The notes: generated from the sequence alone by a model not told the origin. A DNA stretch of 64,000 nucleotides from Chimonanthus salicifolius (GCA_013350335.1 CM023532.1:91825383-91889382); one strand, 5' to 3'; shown: positions 46,642 through 59,511, numbered from the stretch's first letter. Translations and numbers: made by a program.

Positions 46642-49131
46642 TGTAACGCCCTGCCCTTTTTCACTCGCTTCTTCCCGTAAATTAGAGTCTATTTATTTTT
46701 ATAACAGAGTAGAGTGATAGAGAGCGGGACGTCACGACGCGAACTAAGTCCGAACTTCTAAGGTCTGACCCTTAACTGGCCAACCCTATGTGTGCATGGA
46801 CTAAGTCCACGAAAATGGTTCACACATAACAATATCAACATGCGGAATAAAAAATCATAACCTGCGGAATTATAATCATATCATGCGGAATCATAATAGA
46901 ACCAAGTTCTATTCCATTCAGATAGTAAAGTATGTCAAGTCTTTATTCACAATTAATTATCTAATAAAACATCCAACTATAGCAAATTCATCTAAGTTAT
47001 TACATCCGAATTCTTGATTCTCAAAATACAAGCCCATGAGTATCTTAAACAAAATATAAATTAAAAGCTTCCAAGCTCCTATGCTTGGCCCGTTTCGCGT
47101 TCCTCGTTCCCCTTGTTTCCTGTATCATCCACTAGGGTAGAAGTAGGGCGTTAGAACAATGCGCCCAGTAGGTATTCCAATTAGGATTAACACATGGGTT
47201 AGTATCAAAAATCCAGATATAATATATATCAAAACCAGTTATAATAAATCATACCATACTTATAAAGCATCGCATCCAAAACAGTGTATGATAATAGAGA
47301 TCCAATCATACCGATAAAAACCAGAAATATTATGTGATAATAAAGATCATAATCATGCCAATTCAATGCCATGCCATGTTATCATATGCAATGAGTCCCA
47401 CCCATCACAAACTCATAGTGACTTCTTGATGGAAAGCTCCTCATCAAGGTATCCCCCACGATTGTATTATGGACGCCCCGACGGAGTGTGGATCTCTGGT
47501 TACATTTCATACACAATATCCTCTTGATGGAAAGCTCCTCATCAAGGTATCCCTCATGATTGTATTACGAACGCCCCGACGGAGTGTGGATCTTTGGTTA
47601 CATTTCATACACAATATCCTCTTGATGGAAATCACATCAAGGTACCCCACATAGGTTTTTCGAACGCCCCGACGGAGTGTGGACCCTCCGGTTACCTTTC
47701 ATCCCTCCCATGCCATGCATGAGATGCAAACGCCAACATGCTATGTAGAAATACAAATCATAGCATTTAAAACTCACATTTAAACCACATGCTATTTTAT
47801 CATATAAACATAGCATTTAAAATCACAATTTGAAACATAACCCTTGCAACATATATTCATCAAATAAAATAAGAAAACATTGTACATAATCCCATGGTTT
47901 CAAATAGGTGGAATCCTACCAAAGACCACTGACGTGTCCTTGCGTCTTTCGTCCGGTAGCTGCTCACGATCGTAAACACCTTGTGAGGTCCCATTACCTT
48001 ATAATATAACAATCAATCAAAACCAAGTCCCACTTGATTTTTAATATTCTAAGTCCATAAACAAATCCCCATGGGGTTCGGCCATGCACCATGGCCGAAC
48101 CCATGGTCTACCATTTTTTTCACTTATTTACCAAATTGCCATTATAGATATCCATAGACATTTTCCTTGCTTAGGTTCCAAAATAATCCTTACATACTTC
48201 TTTAATTCAAACACATAGTCCAATAAATAGTTCATGGGGTTCGGCCATACACCATGGCCGAACCCTATGTCCAATATTTCCACATATTCACAACTTTGCC
48301 ATCCATGGCTTGCATAACCAATAATCCGATAACATACATTTGTATCCTCCAATTCGTCCACCATTCATTTAAATACTAAGTCCATACATGACCCATAAAT
48401 TTGGTTCATGGGGTTCGGCCAAACATCATGGCCGAACCCTATGTCCATTAATTTCACCTATTAACAATTTTGCCATCATCTTCATTACCTTAGGTTTAGG
48501 TTCCAAAACATAGGTCCATTCATAATAAATCCATAATCATAACAATTTCCGTGTGCACCTTTTCTTCCTCTCTTTTCTAGTTTCCAATTGATCCAATCTA
48601 TACTTAGATAGTGCCATGCGCCCCTCTTGCCTATCTTTTATCTACCTTCCAATCTAATAATGTCATAGACGGCCATACAATATTTATCATTCCTAAAATC
48701 TTTCCATGGTCCCTTTATGCGCATAATCATAGATTTGCATACCCCATATTCGGCCATGCATCCTTTCAAATTAATTTTAGATATCTTCTCAAGATATTCC
48801 AATACATCATGCACATAACAATTAATTTATATCTCTTGCATTACTAATTTAATTCAACCTCATTTAATTAGGCTTGAACCCACTTGGTGGTCAACCAAGT
48901 TAACCATAACCCATTAGGTCCCAATTTAGCATTTTGACCCAATTAACAACCTTGACCTAGATTAAACACATCTTACCCATTTATTTTAAATTGAATGTTA
49001 AACAATAACTGTTGGGTCTTAATTGGGTAATGACCCAATACTTTACCCATATAAGATCCATATCTAAAATTTCACAAATTAAATGGGTAATTTCTATAAA
49101 TATTTATAACTTGAAAATCCGGGGTGTTACA
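46642..49131 (-). repeat. 3' LTR of element B
   Basis: 2,490 bp; on minus TGTAACACCCCGG to GGGCGTTACA. It carries three hairpins (48070, 48232, 48407), three CCGGAG/CTCCGT modules (47410-47700) with CTTGATG...CATCAAG stems, and an acceptor-like tract near 47130. The tail matches the 5' LTR at 59526 closely. Confidence 0.9.
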
Positions 49132-49137
49132 ATACAA

Positions 49138-49147
49138 CCCTCTTTTT
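49138..49147 (-). other. Polypurine tract of element B
   Basis: Minus AAAAAGAGGG, six bases before the LTR edge at 49131. Confidence 0.82.
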
Positions 49148-49219
49148 AAAATTTTCGTCCCGAAAATCGAGTGAAGTTGGTTTCAAATATTTACCTAAAT
49201 AGCTCAGGATGAGCTGTCT

Positions 49220-49800
49220 TTATTTCCGACTCGAGTTCCCATGTGGCTTCCTCAATGCCATGTCGATCCCATACCACTTTGACAAAATGGATCGCTCGGT
49301 TCCATAATTACCTTTGTTCTGTGTTATCCTCTCAGACTGCCCATTAGTCTGTGGATGGAATGCTGTACTAGTCAACAAGTTTGTTCCCATGGCCACCTGC
49401 ATGCTCTGCCATACTCTGCCGGTAAATCGACCATTTCTGTCGGACACAACAGTCTGAGGTATACCATGCAATCTGATGATATCCTTATTATACCGCCGAC
49501 CTAAAGTCTCAGATGAGTTTGTCATCTTGATGGGAATGAAATGTATAGACTTGGTCAATCGGTCTACCACGACCCATATCGCATTGTTGCCCTTTGAAGA
49601 CCTTGGCAACCTTATCACAAAATCCATGGAGATGTGCTCCCATTTCCATTCTGGCACTGGTAAGGGTTTGAGTAACCCTGGTGGCTTTTGATGTTCCGTC
49701 TTAACCTGTAACTCTTTTCTGCAGCTCTTTGGTACATATACCCTTCCTCGGAATACAAGACCTTGTCCTGGTCATAACTCCCATTCCGGTATGACTTCAC
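49220..49800 (-). pseudogene. Integrase of element B with two deletions
   Basis: Catalytic core keeps MDFVIRLP, VSDRNGRF and QSERITQ, so all three acidic residues survive, unlike in A. But about 140 bp with the HHCC zinc region is missing (join near 49690, between AAAGAGTTAC and AGGTTAAGACG). About 600 bp from after the Glu motif to the chromodomain is also missing (join near 49310-49330). The chromodomain remnant ends near 49200. Relative to A the defects are different, so each copy was inactivated separately. Confidence 0.85.
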
Positions 49801-50742
49801 TAGTAGACCTTTTGGCCCATATCTCTTTCACTTCCGGGTCTACCCACTGTTCCTGTTCAATCTTGTCAAGTACCACTTAATTACATCAAAATTACTCATA
49901 TCAACCTATGAGTTTCATCCTCGTAAAATTTACTCTTTCTCATGTTATCTCTTTTTCTCGTGAACCCATTTACAATCCTTATGTAAATTAATATATACTC
50001 CGTTTCACTTCACCTGCTACAAAAAAAATATTTTCCACACGTACTTGTTCAATACGTTCATTTGTCTACTCTTTGTGTGAGGTAACCTGCCAATACGAGC
50101 CTATGCTCAAGCCTTTTTCTGATTCCATTTTAACTAAGTTTCTAGCTTCACTCTCCTGGAACTCCATCGGTCAACTACAGAGTCAGGTGATCAGTCTCAC
50201 TCGGCAGTCGCCCATAGCTTCCCATTTGAGTTTCACTAGACTCTTACCTTTCCTTTAAGTACATCTCCAAATGTAAGCATATTTTCATTTGCACATGAGT
50301 CACTATGTGACTAACCCTTTCTGTTCAAAACTTCTATAATACCGAGTATCTCTCTATACTAACTTTCCTGTGATACAAGTCGTAATACGACTAACACCTT
50401 TTTCATATAACGTGGGACGTAAATCGAAACATGTCCCAATCATTAGATCTATATGTCATCTATGAGACCAACAGGTCCATCGTACTACCAACATGTATAC
50501 CATGGTATCGATGCCTGACATTAATCCAAACCACCACGGAAATCACCATCTGCGGTTATACACATTCATCCCTGGTACCACTATATCAATGAGTATCATC
50601 TACCCCTGGTTAATAACCATCCATGAATATAACCCCCTTGTAGGTATAATCCATTCATGGGCATAATTAATCCAGGTACATCTTCCACCATGAGATATTC
50701 TATCCGTAGGAACAACACTCGAATAAGTCACTACCTGACCGT
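49801..50742 (-). other. Non-coding interior of element B
   Basis: Matches the 2900-3830 part of element A. No motif-bearing frame. Confidence 0.65.
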
Positions 50743-51597
50743 GGCAATGTAATAGCCCGAAATTTTTAAATCAATAAAAATGTGGCTATTATTTATTTTA
50801 ATGATGGAAATTGGGAAATTTGATGGAGTAGATGGTAAATGGATCAAAAATTGGACAAAGGCCCAAGTATGGCCCAATGGACCATGGATTGGATTTAAAT
50901 TCATTTAAAGGGTCAATGATGGTCAATTGGGCCAAGGATGGTCAAATTGGGCCCAATGCACATTCGGGACCCAATGGGTCAAAATGATTTAAGTTCTAAG
51001 GTAAATGGGTAGGAGGTGAATGTAATTGGGCCATGGGCCCAATGGTGACCAAGGTGACATGGCCGATTGGGACCCACCTCACCTCACCAAGTGAGGTCGT
51101 GTGGGGACCAAGGATTGGTGGGGCCGGCCACCATGGTTGACTAGATAAACCATGGGTGGAATAATGGAATTAGTTTAAGTGGGAATTGATTAACCTAAGG
51201 TAATTAATTAATTAATTAAATGATTAAATTATTCAAAAGGTGGTCAAATGGTCAAATGGGAAGACCAAGCCACCTTATCTTAGCACCAAAAACATTGGCT
51301 AGGGTGGTGGTTTGTTACAACCACCACCATAAAGCATGAAAAATATCTCATATGGGTTGGTGGAGGAATTAAATGGTGGAGTAAAGTTTAAGAAACCAAA
51401 AGGTGTTGGTTTTTATCTTATCTCTCAAATTCTATTCTTATCTCATTTTTTTCTTCTCTTGCTCTCCACCACCGTCCCACACCAAGGAAAGAAAGAAGAA
51501 GAAAAATTAAGGAGAAAAGAAGAAGAAGACTTAGAGAAGAGGAGTGCAAGCAAAAGCTACCTCTTCAAGACCAAAGCTTGAGGTAATTTTTCCATCC

Positions 51598-51600
<3 letters not shown>

Positions 51601-51646
<46 letters not shown>
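51601..51646 (+). repeat. (TC)n microsatellite
   Basis: About 22 CT units just downstream of a donor-like site. Confidence 0.95.
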
Positions 51647-51650
<4 letters not shown>

Positions 51651-52700
51651 ACACCCCATGGTAGATGATTGATTTATTTATTAGGGTTCATAAGAATGGA
51701 AGCATGGAGAATGATTTAGGGTTTTAAGTTTCTAAATGATTAAATGTGTGTAATTTTAAAGGGTTTTTATGAGAAAAATCATGGGAAATATTGATGATTT
51801 TAATGGCCTCAAAAATGGTGGATTTAAAGGTTGTAAAAATAGAGAAAAATGGTTGAGAATGGTGATAGTTTAAAATGGATTTTTAGTGTGCGAAACAATG
51901 TTCTAAAAATAAAACCATGGGGAGATTTTAGGGATGGTATGTTTTTAAATCCTATGGTGATGTAATGGTGGTTTTAAATGGATTTAGAAGGATGGAAGAT
52001 ATGGAGTAATGCATTAATAATTTGGAGGTTTAAAAATGGTCAAATGTTTGTAAATTTTAAAGGGAGCTTAATGAAGAAAACCATGGTAGGTAATTAAGGA
52101 TTTTTAATGGATTTTTTAGGGTTAGAATCATGAAGGATGATTAATGATTTTAGTTTTTTTTTAATGATTGAATGTAATAATTTTAAAGGGATTGTAAATG
52201 AGGAAATGCATGGTGTGAACCTTCTCATGGTGTTAGAATTTTAATGGATTTAGAGAATGGAGGCTATGAAAAGGGGTTAATGATTTATAAAGGTTTTAAA
52301 TGAATGGGTATTAGTGATTTTTAAAAGGGGTGGAAACAATGATAAAAACCATGGAGAGTGATTGGTGAATTTAGAAGTACTTAGACCATAGTAAGGATGA
52401 AGGAATGTTAGCAACTTCAATGGATTTTAAATGTAGTTAATAATGATCAAAATTGCTGGGCTAAGTATGGGACTATATGTGTGTTTAAATAAATAAAGAT
52501 TGGTAATGTTGATGAACTCCAAATGATGAACCTAATGTTGAAAAGAAAAGGGAATTATGGCTAAGATTGATGGACCCTAATGTATCAAATAATGATTAAG
52601 GAATGATGAATTAAATGTATGGTTTAGATTCTCTCAATGGAGGGACTTGTGATGGAGTCAAATGATGTAAATGGACCCAAGAAAAATGGAAAAAGAGACA

Positions 52701-53297
52701 TCATGGGTTCGGCCATGGTGTATGGCCGAACCCATGTCCCAATTGTAGATCATTTTTTGGTATAAGATTAATGTGTATGTAAATGCTTAAATTAATGGAA
52801 TTAGGTTAATTAGATGGTTGAGGTAAGTGGTCTTGTGATATGGTTGATGGATCAATTATGGACTCAAGATGTGGCGAAGAATGATGATTCAATTATAAGT
52901 CATTTTTATGGGCTAAGAAAGGTTTATGTATGTGGCTAATTAATGTAGATAAAGTTAAGAAAAAGGGTTGTTTTAATGATATTATGGCATGATGAAATGG
53001 GTCACTAATGGACTTGAGTGTATGGATCAATTATGAATAAAGGTGTACATGGTTAAGTGAATGATGAACCATGGAAAAAGAGGTAGTGGCAAAACCGTAA
53101 ATAATGGCCAAATTCAAGAACTCCATGAGAAATGATCATGGACTTAAGTGCAATTATGGTAACCTTAAGTATGTGATTAATAAAGCCTAGGGTGGCTGAT
53201 TTTTAAGACTTATGGGATTAAAAGGTTTAATAGATTAAATGGGACCCACAAAACCTAGTTAGTGAGGTTCGGCCAAGGTGTACGGCCGAACCCCGCT
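52701..53297 (+). repeat. Two hairpins, solo LTR 50748-54879
   Basis: Sites 52701-52735 and 53264-53297; the second is bounded by GTGAGG and CCCCGCT where others have CCATGG. Confidence 0.85.
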
Positions 53298-53860
53298 AAG
53301 GTGTGATTAATGGAGTTAAAAGGTTAAAAACATGGATTAATTATTAATGTATAATAAGGTACTGGACATCGTAAACAGTGCGCGATCGGCGACCGGGTCT
53401 ATCGGACGGAAACGAAAGAAAGGACATTAGTCAGTATTTGGTAGGATTCCTACCCTTTTTAAGCCATGGATTATGTGTTATGTATGGGTTTTTCCTTGAT
53501 TTATTTTTGTAAGCATATAATTGTTTTAAGATGGATTTTAAGGCTATGATGTGTATATTGATGCTTTGCTTGATCTATTTGTTGATAATCAAATTATATG
53601 TTTTATTGATGGGACTTTAAATGCCATGGTTTGTGCTATCATATATATTACATGGCATATGGCATCTAGATCTCATGCATGACATGGGAGGGATATGGCA
53701 TGGGAAGGATGGAATGAAACCGGAGTCCATGCTCCGTCGGGGCGACCGAGAAGCAAGCATGGGGATATCTTGATGCGTTTCATCCATCAAAAGGGATATT
53801 ATGAGCTATAACCGGAGTCCATGCTCCGTCGGGGCTACCGAGAAGCAAACATGGGGACAC

Positions 53861-54244
53861 CTTGACGAGGTTTTGCCGTCAAGGGGGATGATTTGTGATT
53901 GTTTATATCTTGACGAGGTTTTGCTGTCAAGGGGGATGATTTGTGATTGTTTACACCTTGACGAGGCTTTGCCGTCAAGGGGGATGATTTGTGATTGTTT
54001 ATATCTTGACGAGGTTTTGCCGTCAAGGGGGATGATTTGTGATTGTTTATATCTTGACGAGGTTTTACAGTCAAAGGGGATGATTTGTGATTGTTTATAT
54101 CTTGACAAGGTTTTGCCGTCAAAGGGGATGATTTGTGATTGTTTATATCTTGACGAGGTTTTACCGTCAAGGGGGATGATTTGCGATTGTTTATATCTTG
54201 ATGAGGTTTTTCCATCAAGGAGGATATAGCAGTATGATGGTATG
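53861..54244 (+). repeat. 48-bp tandem array of a small stem, 8 units
   Basis: Units start CTTGACGAGG at 53861, 53909, 53957, 54005, 54053, 54101, 54149 and 54197, exactly 48 bp apart. Each holds a stem CTTGACG...CGTCAAG around AGGTTTTGC, then GGGGATGATTTGTGATTG. The last unit has CTTGATG...CATCAAG, a paired change. Because 48 is a multiple of three, frames stay open on both strands; this is not protein evidence. Confidence 0.93.
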
Positions 54245-54884
54245 GATGATGGGTGGGACTCATGACATAAGACACCCATGGCATAACATTCATTTTATGG
54301 TTTTCATTATATTATTATCTGTATGCTTGTTATCACTAATCCATGTGTTAGCCATACTCGGAGTCCTACTGGCGCGTTGTCTAACGCCCTACTTCTACCC
54401 TAGCTGATGACGCAGGAGAAGGTGGAAATGAAGGACAAGACGGGAGCCAAGCTTAGGAGCTTGGGAAAGCTAGCGGCTTAGTTTACTTAGTTTATTTTGG
54501 AAAAATGTAATTTGAGCAGCTTAGCTTGTCGGAATGTAATAAATTAGATTACTTGCTATGTTTTGGGATTTTATTTTGGACATTATTATTTTGAGGTAAT
54601 GTAGTGATTTAAATGATGTGATTTTCCCTGCTATCTAAGAAATTGTAGGATAGTCTTCATTATAATTTCCGCACTTAGTTTAATATTCCGTAAGCTTACT
54701 TCTACGTGTGAACCATTCTCCGTGGACTCCGTTCCACGCACACGTAGGGTTGACCAGTTAAGGGTCGGGCTTTAGAAGCTCGGACTTAACTCGCGTCGTG
54801 ACGTCCGTGCCCTTTGTCACTCTTTACTTCAAAAAAAAAAAAATAGACTCTGATTTCGGTGAAAAGGGGCGGCGTTACAGGCAA

Positions 54885-55304
54885 TCATATCAAATCATCA
54901 ATATACCCTGACCCCTGGCAAGACTTAGGGCCCATGACTTACTAAGAGAAAAACCCACGTCCAGCGTGATCAAGTCTACCCCACCCTGCATCCCTTCACC
55001 CCAAGGGTGATTCAGTGGTCGGACCGCGTCTAACGAAGCTAGCACCACCCCCACGGGGTAAAATAGTACCTAAATCTGCGCATCCACGCACAACAAATGT
55101 GCGAAATAGCCGTGAGAGCGTCCTCCAGCGCGAAGCCTGCAAGGGACCCACTCTTCAACGGTAACCCTATGGGACCAAGTCTCCATATTTCATATCGAGG
55201 TTCCCACAGTTTCATAGCTAATCGAAGCCATACTTATAGAATCTACATACCTATCTCATCAATGTCACGTAAGGGACGTACCCATACCACGTCTTAGTAA
55301 AATC
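54885..55304 (-). other. Element B interior between two solo LTRs
   Basis: On minus matches element A near 2500-2900: ACCCTTGGGGTGAAG, GGGCGGGGTAGACTTGATC-like and CTAGCTTCGT words. Non-coding. Confidence 0.7.
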
Positions 55305-55869
55305 TGTAACGCCCGCCCCATTTTCACCGAAATCAGAGTCTTTTTTTTTAAAAAAAAATAAAAGTGACAACGGGCGCGGACGTCACGACGCGAGTTAAGT
55401 CCGAGCTTCTAAAGCCCGGCCCTTAACTGGCCAACCCTACGCATATGCGGAACGAAGTCCACGAGAACGGTTCATGCGTAGGAAGTAAGCTCGCGGAATA
55501 TAATTATATGCGGAACATTATAATAGAGACTATCCTACCAGTTTTAGATAGCAAGGAAGTATGGATCGCGTACCGTTTGCGACGTCCCGATACCTGATTA
55601 TACATTTACCAAATTAGTCCATATTTTATCCATGATTAAGTCCCTAACTGATCACAACCTTAGATCCATTAATGATCCCTAATTATGTTACAAGGTTATC
55701 AAAAATCAGCCCTTAGCTTAGCCTCATTTCCATTGATTTAAACACATACATGATTCCAAATTTTGCCCATTTAAACATTCTAATTTGTGAGCCAAAAACG
55801 TAGCAATCCTAAGTTTCATTTAATCACTCATAATGTCATCTTAATGCACCCAAGTTCATGTCCAACCTA

Positions 55870-56798
55870 CATGGGGTTCGGCCATGTACCATGGCTGAAC
55901 CCACGGTTCTTCATTGTGGCCCATAATTACGGTTTTGCCACTACATTTCCATGACTTAATATCTCCTCCATCCACGTACATTTTTGTCCATAATTCATCC
56001 ATATACTTAGTCCCATTAATGATTTAATGACCATGACATAACATCCCTAAAATCAGCCACTTAATTTAATTAAATTTCCAATTATCTAATCCCATACATA
56101 ATTCAATTTTTAGCCCATAACATGACCTACCAATGGGTCATGGGTTCGGCCATACACCATGGCCGAACCCATGATGCCTATTTTCCATTTTTCTTGGGTC
56201 CATTTTACCTCATTTGGCCCTACCATAAATGAATTTAAATCATACATTTAAATTACCCTTTCATAATCATCATGAGATATACTTTGGTTCATTTAATTTA
56301 ACCATCATTCCATTTCATTTTTCTTGGTTCCAAAAACACCAAATTCCTCAAAGTTTCCCCATGGGGTTTGGCCATGATACATGGCCGAACCCATGGTCCA
56401 TAGTTTTTATTTTAAAAACTTCATTTCCACCCATTTAAACCTTATTTAAAATACTAAATAAAAATCCACTTAATTACCATTAACATTCTCCATTAATTCC
56501 CATACTCTTATAACCATTAAATTCATCATTCCATCACCATAGGGTTCGGCCATACACCATGGCCGAACCCATGGTTCATGATTCTCCTTCATTCACCATT
56601 TTTGGAGGCCATTAAATCATTTACATATCCCATGATTTCCTTGTTTAAAACCCCTTTAAAAAAAATCATTAATTTTTACTCAAAATCATCTTGACATCAT
56701 AGGTTACCCTTTCATGGTTCTTAATTCCAAAAACCCTATTTAAATTTCTTAATTGCTCACCATGGGGTTCGGCCATACTACATGGCCGAACCCTATGG
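55870..56798 (-). repeat. Hairpin array, 5 sites, minus-strand solo LTR
   Basis: Sites near 55870, 56139, 56359, 56537 and 56760, with loops read on plus as ACACC, ATACA or ACTAC. Confidence 0.88.
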
Positions 56799-57807
56799 CC
56801 TAAAATTCCTTAAAACACCCATACTTCCATATTTAATTAATCTTAATGGTGTCCATAATGTCTATTCATTTTCCTTAATCTATCTTTTCCATTTCATCCA
56901 TTTCTCATCTCATCATTGAATGAATCTTAGATCTAAGGCACATAACATTTGTGGCCACCATCCATTCTAAGAAATGGATTCCATAAACACATCTTAACCT
57001 AAAAAAAATATAAATTCTTGTTTAAGAATTTCTTACCCCACCGACGACTCCTCCGGCCTTTCTTTTGACCTCCTTAGCCCTTTCTCTTCTTCTTCTCCTT
57101 GTTGCTCGGCCACTATGTGCTTGATCAAGATGGAATCTCCAAGGTTAGGGTTCGACTAAGGTGAGGTTAGATTTTGAGAGAGGGAGAGGGGAGGAAGGGA
57201 TGAAAAATTATCTCAAGCTTGGGTCTTGGGGTGGTGGTTGGCCAAGCCTAGTTTTTTCCTTCTTTGCTTCTAAGTTTCTTCTTCTTTCTTGGTGTTTTCC
57301 TTGGGAGAGAGAGAGAGGACGGTTTTGGGAGAGGGAATCAAGAGATGGAGATGAGATGAGACTCTAGACCCATTCCCATCTCATCTTGGTGGCTTGGGTT
57401 ACACTCCTCCATCATTCCATTTGACCAACCAACATGGGTAAGCATGGCTTGTATGTCCTTGGTGGTGGTGGTTGGGATGAAACCACCACCATGCCAACGG
57501 TTTTGGGTCTTTAAGGTGGGTGGTTTGGTCTTCCCATCAAGTCCATTGACTATCCATCATGGAGAGGGGTATGGGCTCTCATGTCTTTGGTGGTGGTGGT
57601 TGGGATAAAACCACCACCCTAAGTCCATGGTTTCTTTTGTGTTTCCTTGGGTGGTTTCAATGGAATGAAACCACTCTTTGACTTGCCCCTTTGACTTATT
57701 CACTTGACCCTAATTTGACCAACCTAATTAATTAAATTAGATCCTTACTTAGGTTAATTAATTCCTATTTAATTTAATTCCATTAACTTCTCCTTCTAAG
57801 AAATCCA

Positions 57808-58095
57808 CCCATGGTTGACCAAGTCAACCATAGTGGACGGCCCCGCCCAACACCTACCCTACCCACCACCTCACTTGATGAGGTGGAGGTGGGCCCCATT
57901 CGGCCATGTCAATTAAACCCCATTAATCTTAACTTAGATGATTTAAAATCATTTAATCAACTTAATCTAGTTTAATTCTCCTTAGTCCCCTTAACTTATC
58001 CATGGTTGACCAAGTCAACTATGATGGTCGGCCCCACCTTTTCCTTGGTCCACACGCCACCTCACTTGGTGAGGTGGAGGTGGGCCCCATTTGTT
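57808..58095 (-). repeat. Duplicated palindrome block, period about 190 bp
   Basis: Two blocks (57808-57905 and 57998-58095), each with CATGGTTGACC-AAG-TCAACYATG, then GGCCCC, then CCACCTCACTTG-TGAGGTGG, then AGGTGGGCCCC. Single blocks occur in related LTRs. Confidence 0.85.
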
Positions 58096-58650
58096 ATGCT
58101 ATCTTAACCATCTCATCATTAACTTAGGTGGTTTAATTCCAATTCAACCCATTCCAATCAATTGGGTCACCATTGGGCCCATGGCCCAATTAAATTATTT
58201 TCTATCCTTTACCTTAGAGTTTGACTAATTTTGACCCATTGGATCCCAAATGGTTATCGGGCCCACTTTGACCATTATTGACCCCTTAAATGAATTCCAT
58301 CCAATCCATGGTCCATTGGACCCTACTTGGGCCTTTGCCCCAAAATTTGATCAATTTAACATCCATAACATCAAAATTCCAATTTTTTCCATTATTAAAA
58401 TAAATAAATGCCATATATATGTTGATTTAAAAATTCGGGCTATTACAAAATCAAGTGACCTCGTCACATGCATCTCAATGCCCAAGTCTTCATAAACTCT
58501 TAAATTTGCATACTTTATTGAAAATCATTCAAACTTTCATCACAATACAAGGGTTGGTAGGGTTAGAACAAACCCTTCAAAACGTACCCACAACCCTTAC
58601 AAAATCTTTCCCTTTTCCCCGACATTTCCTTACCCTTTCTTAGCCTAATC

Positions 58651-59208
58651 TTAAGTAGAAGGCCCTGCATCATCACCAAAATCGAAGAAGTTGTCAAGGC
58701 ATGTCGTCGACGTGTGCCCCAACACTCCACAAGTCAGACAGGGTATTAGTCCTGGTCCCCCAATGTATGGACAATTAGTCCTCTCCTTCCCATGCCCGAG
58801 AAGTCCACAAACAGGGCAAATAACCTCAATAGGGTGGGGGCTATAAGTATAGTTGGGCCCCTCCTGATTGCATAATTTGCACATATAATCTATCAACTTA
58901 TCCGAAGTCGGAGTAGCCGAAGTATACTCGGGCGAGCCTATCTCCCCTACGGATTCTTCTAAGTTTGGGACATCTTCTTCATCCTCTTCGGGTACAAAGG
59001 CTGGAGCAACCCCAACATTGTACTCGAGTGATTCTACTTCCATGTCCTGACTGATTTCAACTTCATTGTTGAAGTTTGGTAAGTTCGAATCGTCGGAAGA
59101 AGAAACCAGATCTATTGGATAGCTAGGTGTCCCTCTGTCCCACAACTCTGTATACTCTATGTTGCCTGACATATCTGTATCACAACAACCGAAGTATGTC
59201 AATGCCAA
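58651..59208 (-). CDS. Stand-alone zinc-knuckle protein of element B
   Basis: 185 codons open. Residues 20-105 are acidic and Ser/Asn-rich (WDRGTPSYPIDL, EEDEEDVPNLEE). Then three knuckle positions follow: residues 110-123 (Cys110, Cys113; the His and last Cys are replaced by Pro118 and Ser123), 131-146 (C-x2-C-x4-H-x6-C) and 157-170 (C-x2-C-x4-H-x4-C). It ends FFDFGDDAGPST. No capsid fold, protease or transmembrane segment. Met13 (MSGN) is a likely start: the element A copy starts there and an ATACAG acceptor-like end precedes it. CCHC knuckles of Gag bind RNA, so a packaging role is plausible but inferred. Compared with element A the frame is unbroken, so B is either younger or under longer constraint. 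Confidence 0.75.
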   Translation of the reverse strand: MALTYFGCCDTDMSGNIEYTELWDRGTPSYPIDLVSSSDDSNLPNFNNEVEISQDMEVESLEYNVGVAPAFVPEEDEEDVPNLEESVGEIGSPEYTSATPTSDKLIDYMCKLCNQEGPNYTYSPHPIEVICPVCGLLGHGKERTNCPYIGGPGLIPCLTCGVLGHTSTTCLDNFFDFGDDAGPST

Positions 59209-59511
59209 TATCAGTTCTAATCAAATTAAAACCTTTGTTTGGGGAACTTCTCTATGTATCACATAATGTCTCTTGTTTGGGGAAAATTGCCAAATAATCA
59301 TCTTGTGTTTCTTGTCTTTGGGGAAAAATTTCCAAATAAGCACTCTTTGATTTTTCTTTGTTTCTGGGGAATATATCCTATTTTCCTATGTTGGATAATT
59401 CCAATTATTTTGACTGTACTTCCTTTGCTATCATCCGTCTGCGTCTAACGAAGTAAATTAATGCACGGAGGCCGGATTAATTTACTCCGAAAGATTCAAT
59501 GTTTCAAGTTC

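Larger units (their letters stand above)
50748..54879 (+). mobile_element. Solo LTR (D-type) nested in element B
   Basis: 4,132 bp, TGTAATAGCCCG to GGCGGCGTTACA, with perfect GGCAA duplications (50743-50747 and 54880-54884). It has a GGTTGACTAGATAAACC-like degenerate palindrome near 51137, donor-like CTTGAG/GTAATT (about 51583), a (TC)n tract, only two hairpins, CCGGAGTCCATGCTCCGTC modules (53717, 53812), the 48-bp array and an acceptor-like tract (54389-54403). Confidence 0.93.
55305..58447 (-). mobile_element. Solo LTR (D-type), minus strand, nested in element B
   Basis: 3,143 bp, flanked by perfect AAATC duplications (55300-55304 and 58448-58452). On minus TGTAATAGCCCG to GGGGCGGGCGTTACA. 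It has a duplicated palindrome block (57808-58095), a pre-donor exon around 57100-57034, five hairpins (55870-56798) and a short tail lacking the CCGGAG modules and acceptor tract. Confidence 0.92.

Noticed and set aside
53801..54293. Repetitive 140-157 residue proteins on both strands
   Set aside because: An exact 48-bp tandem repeat keeps all frames open when no stop lies in the unit; no other coding signs.
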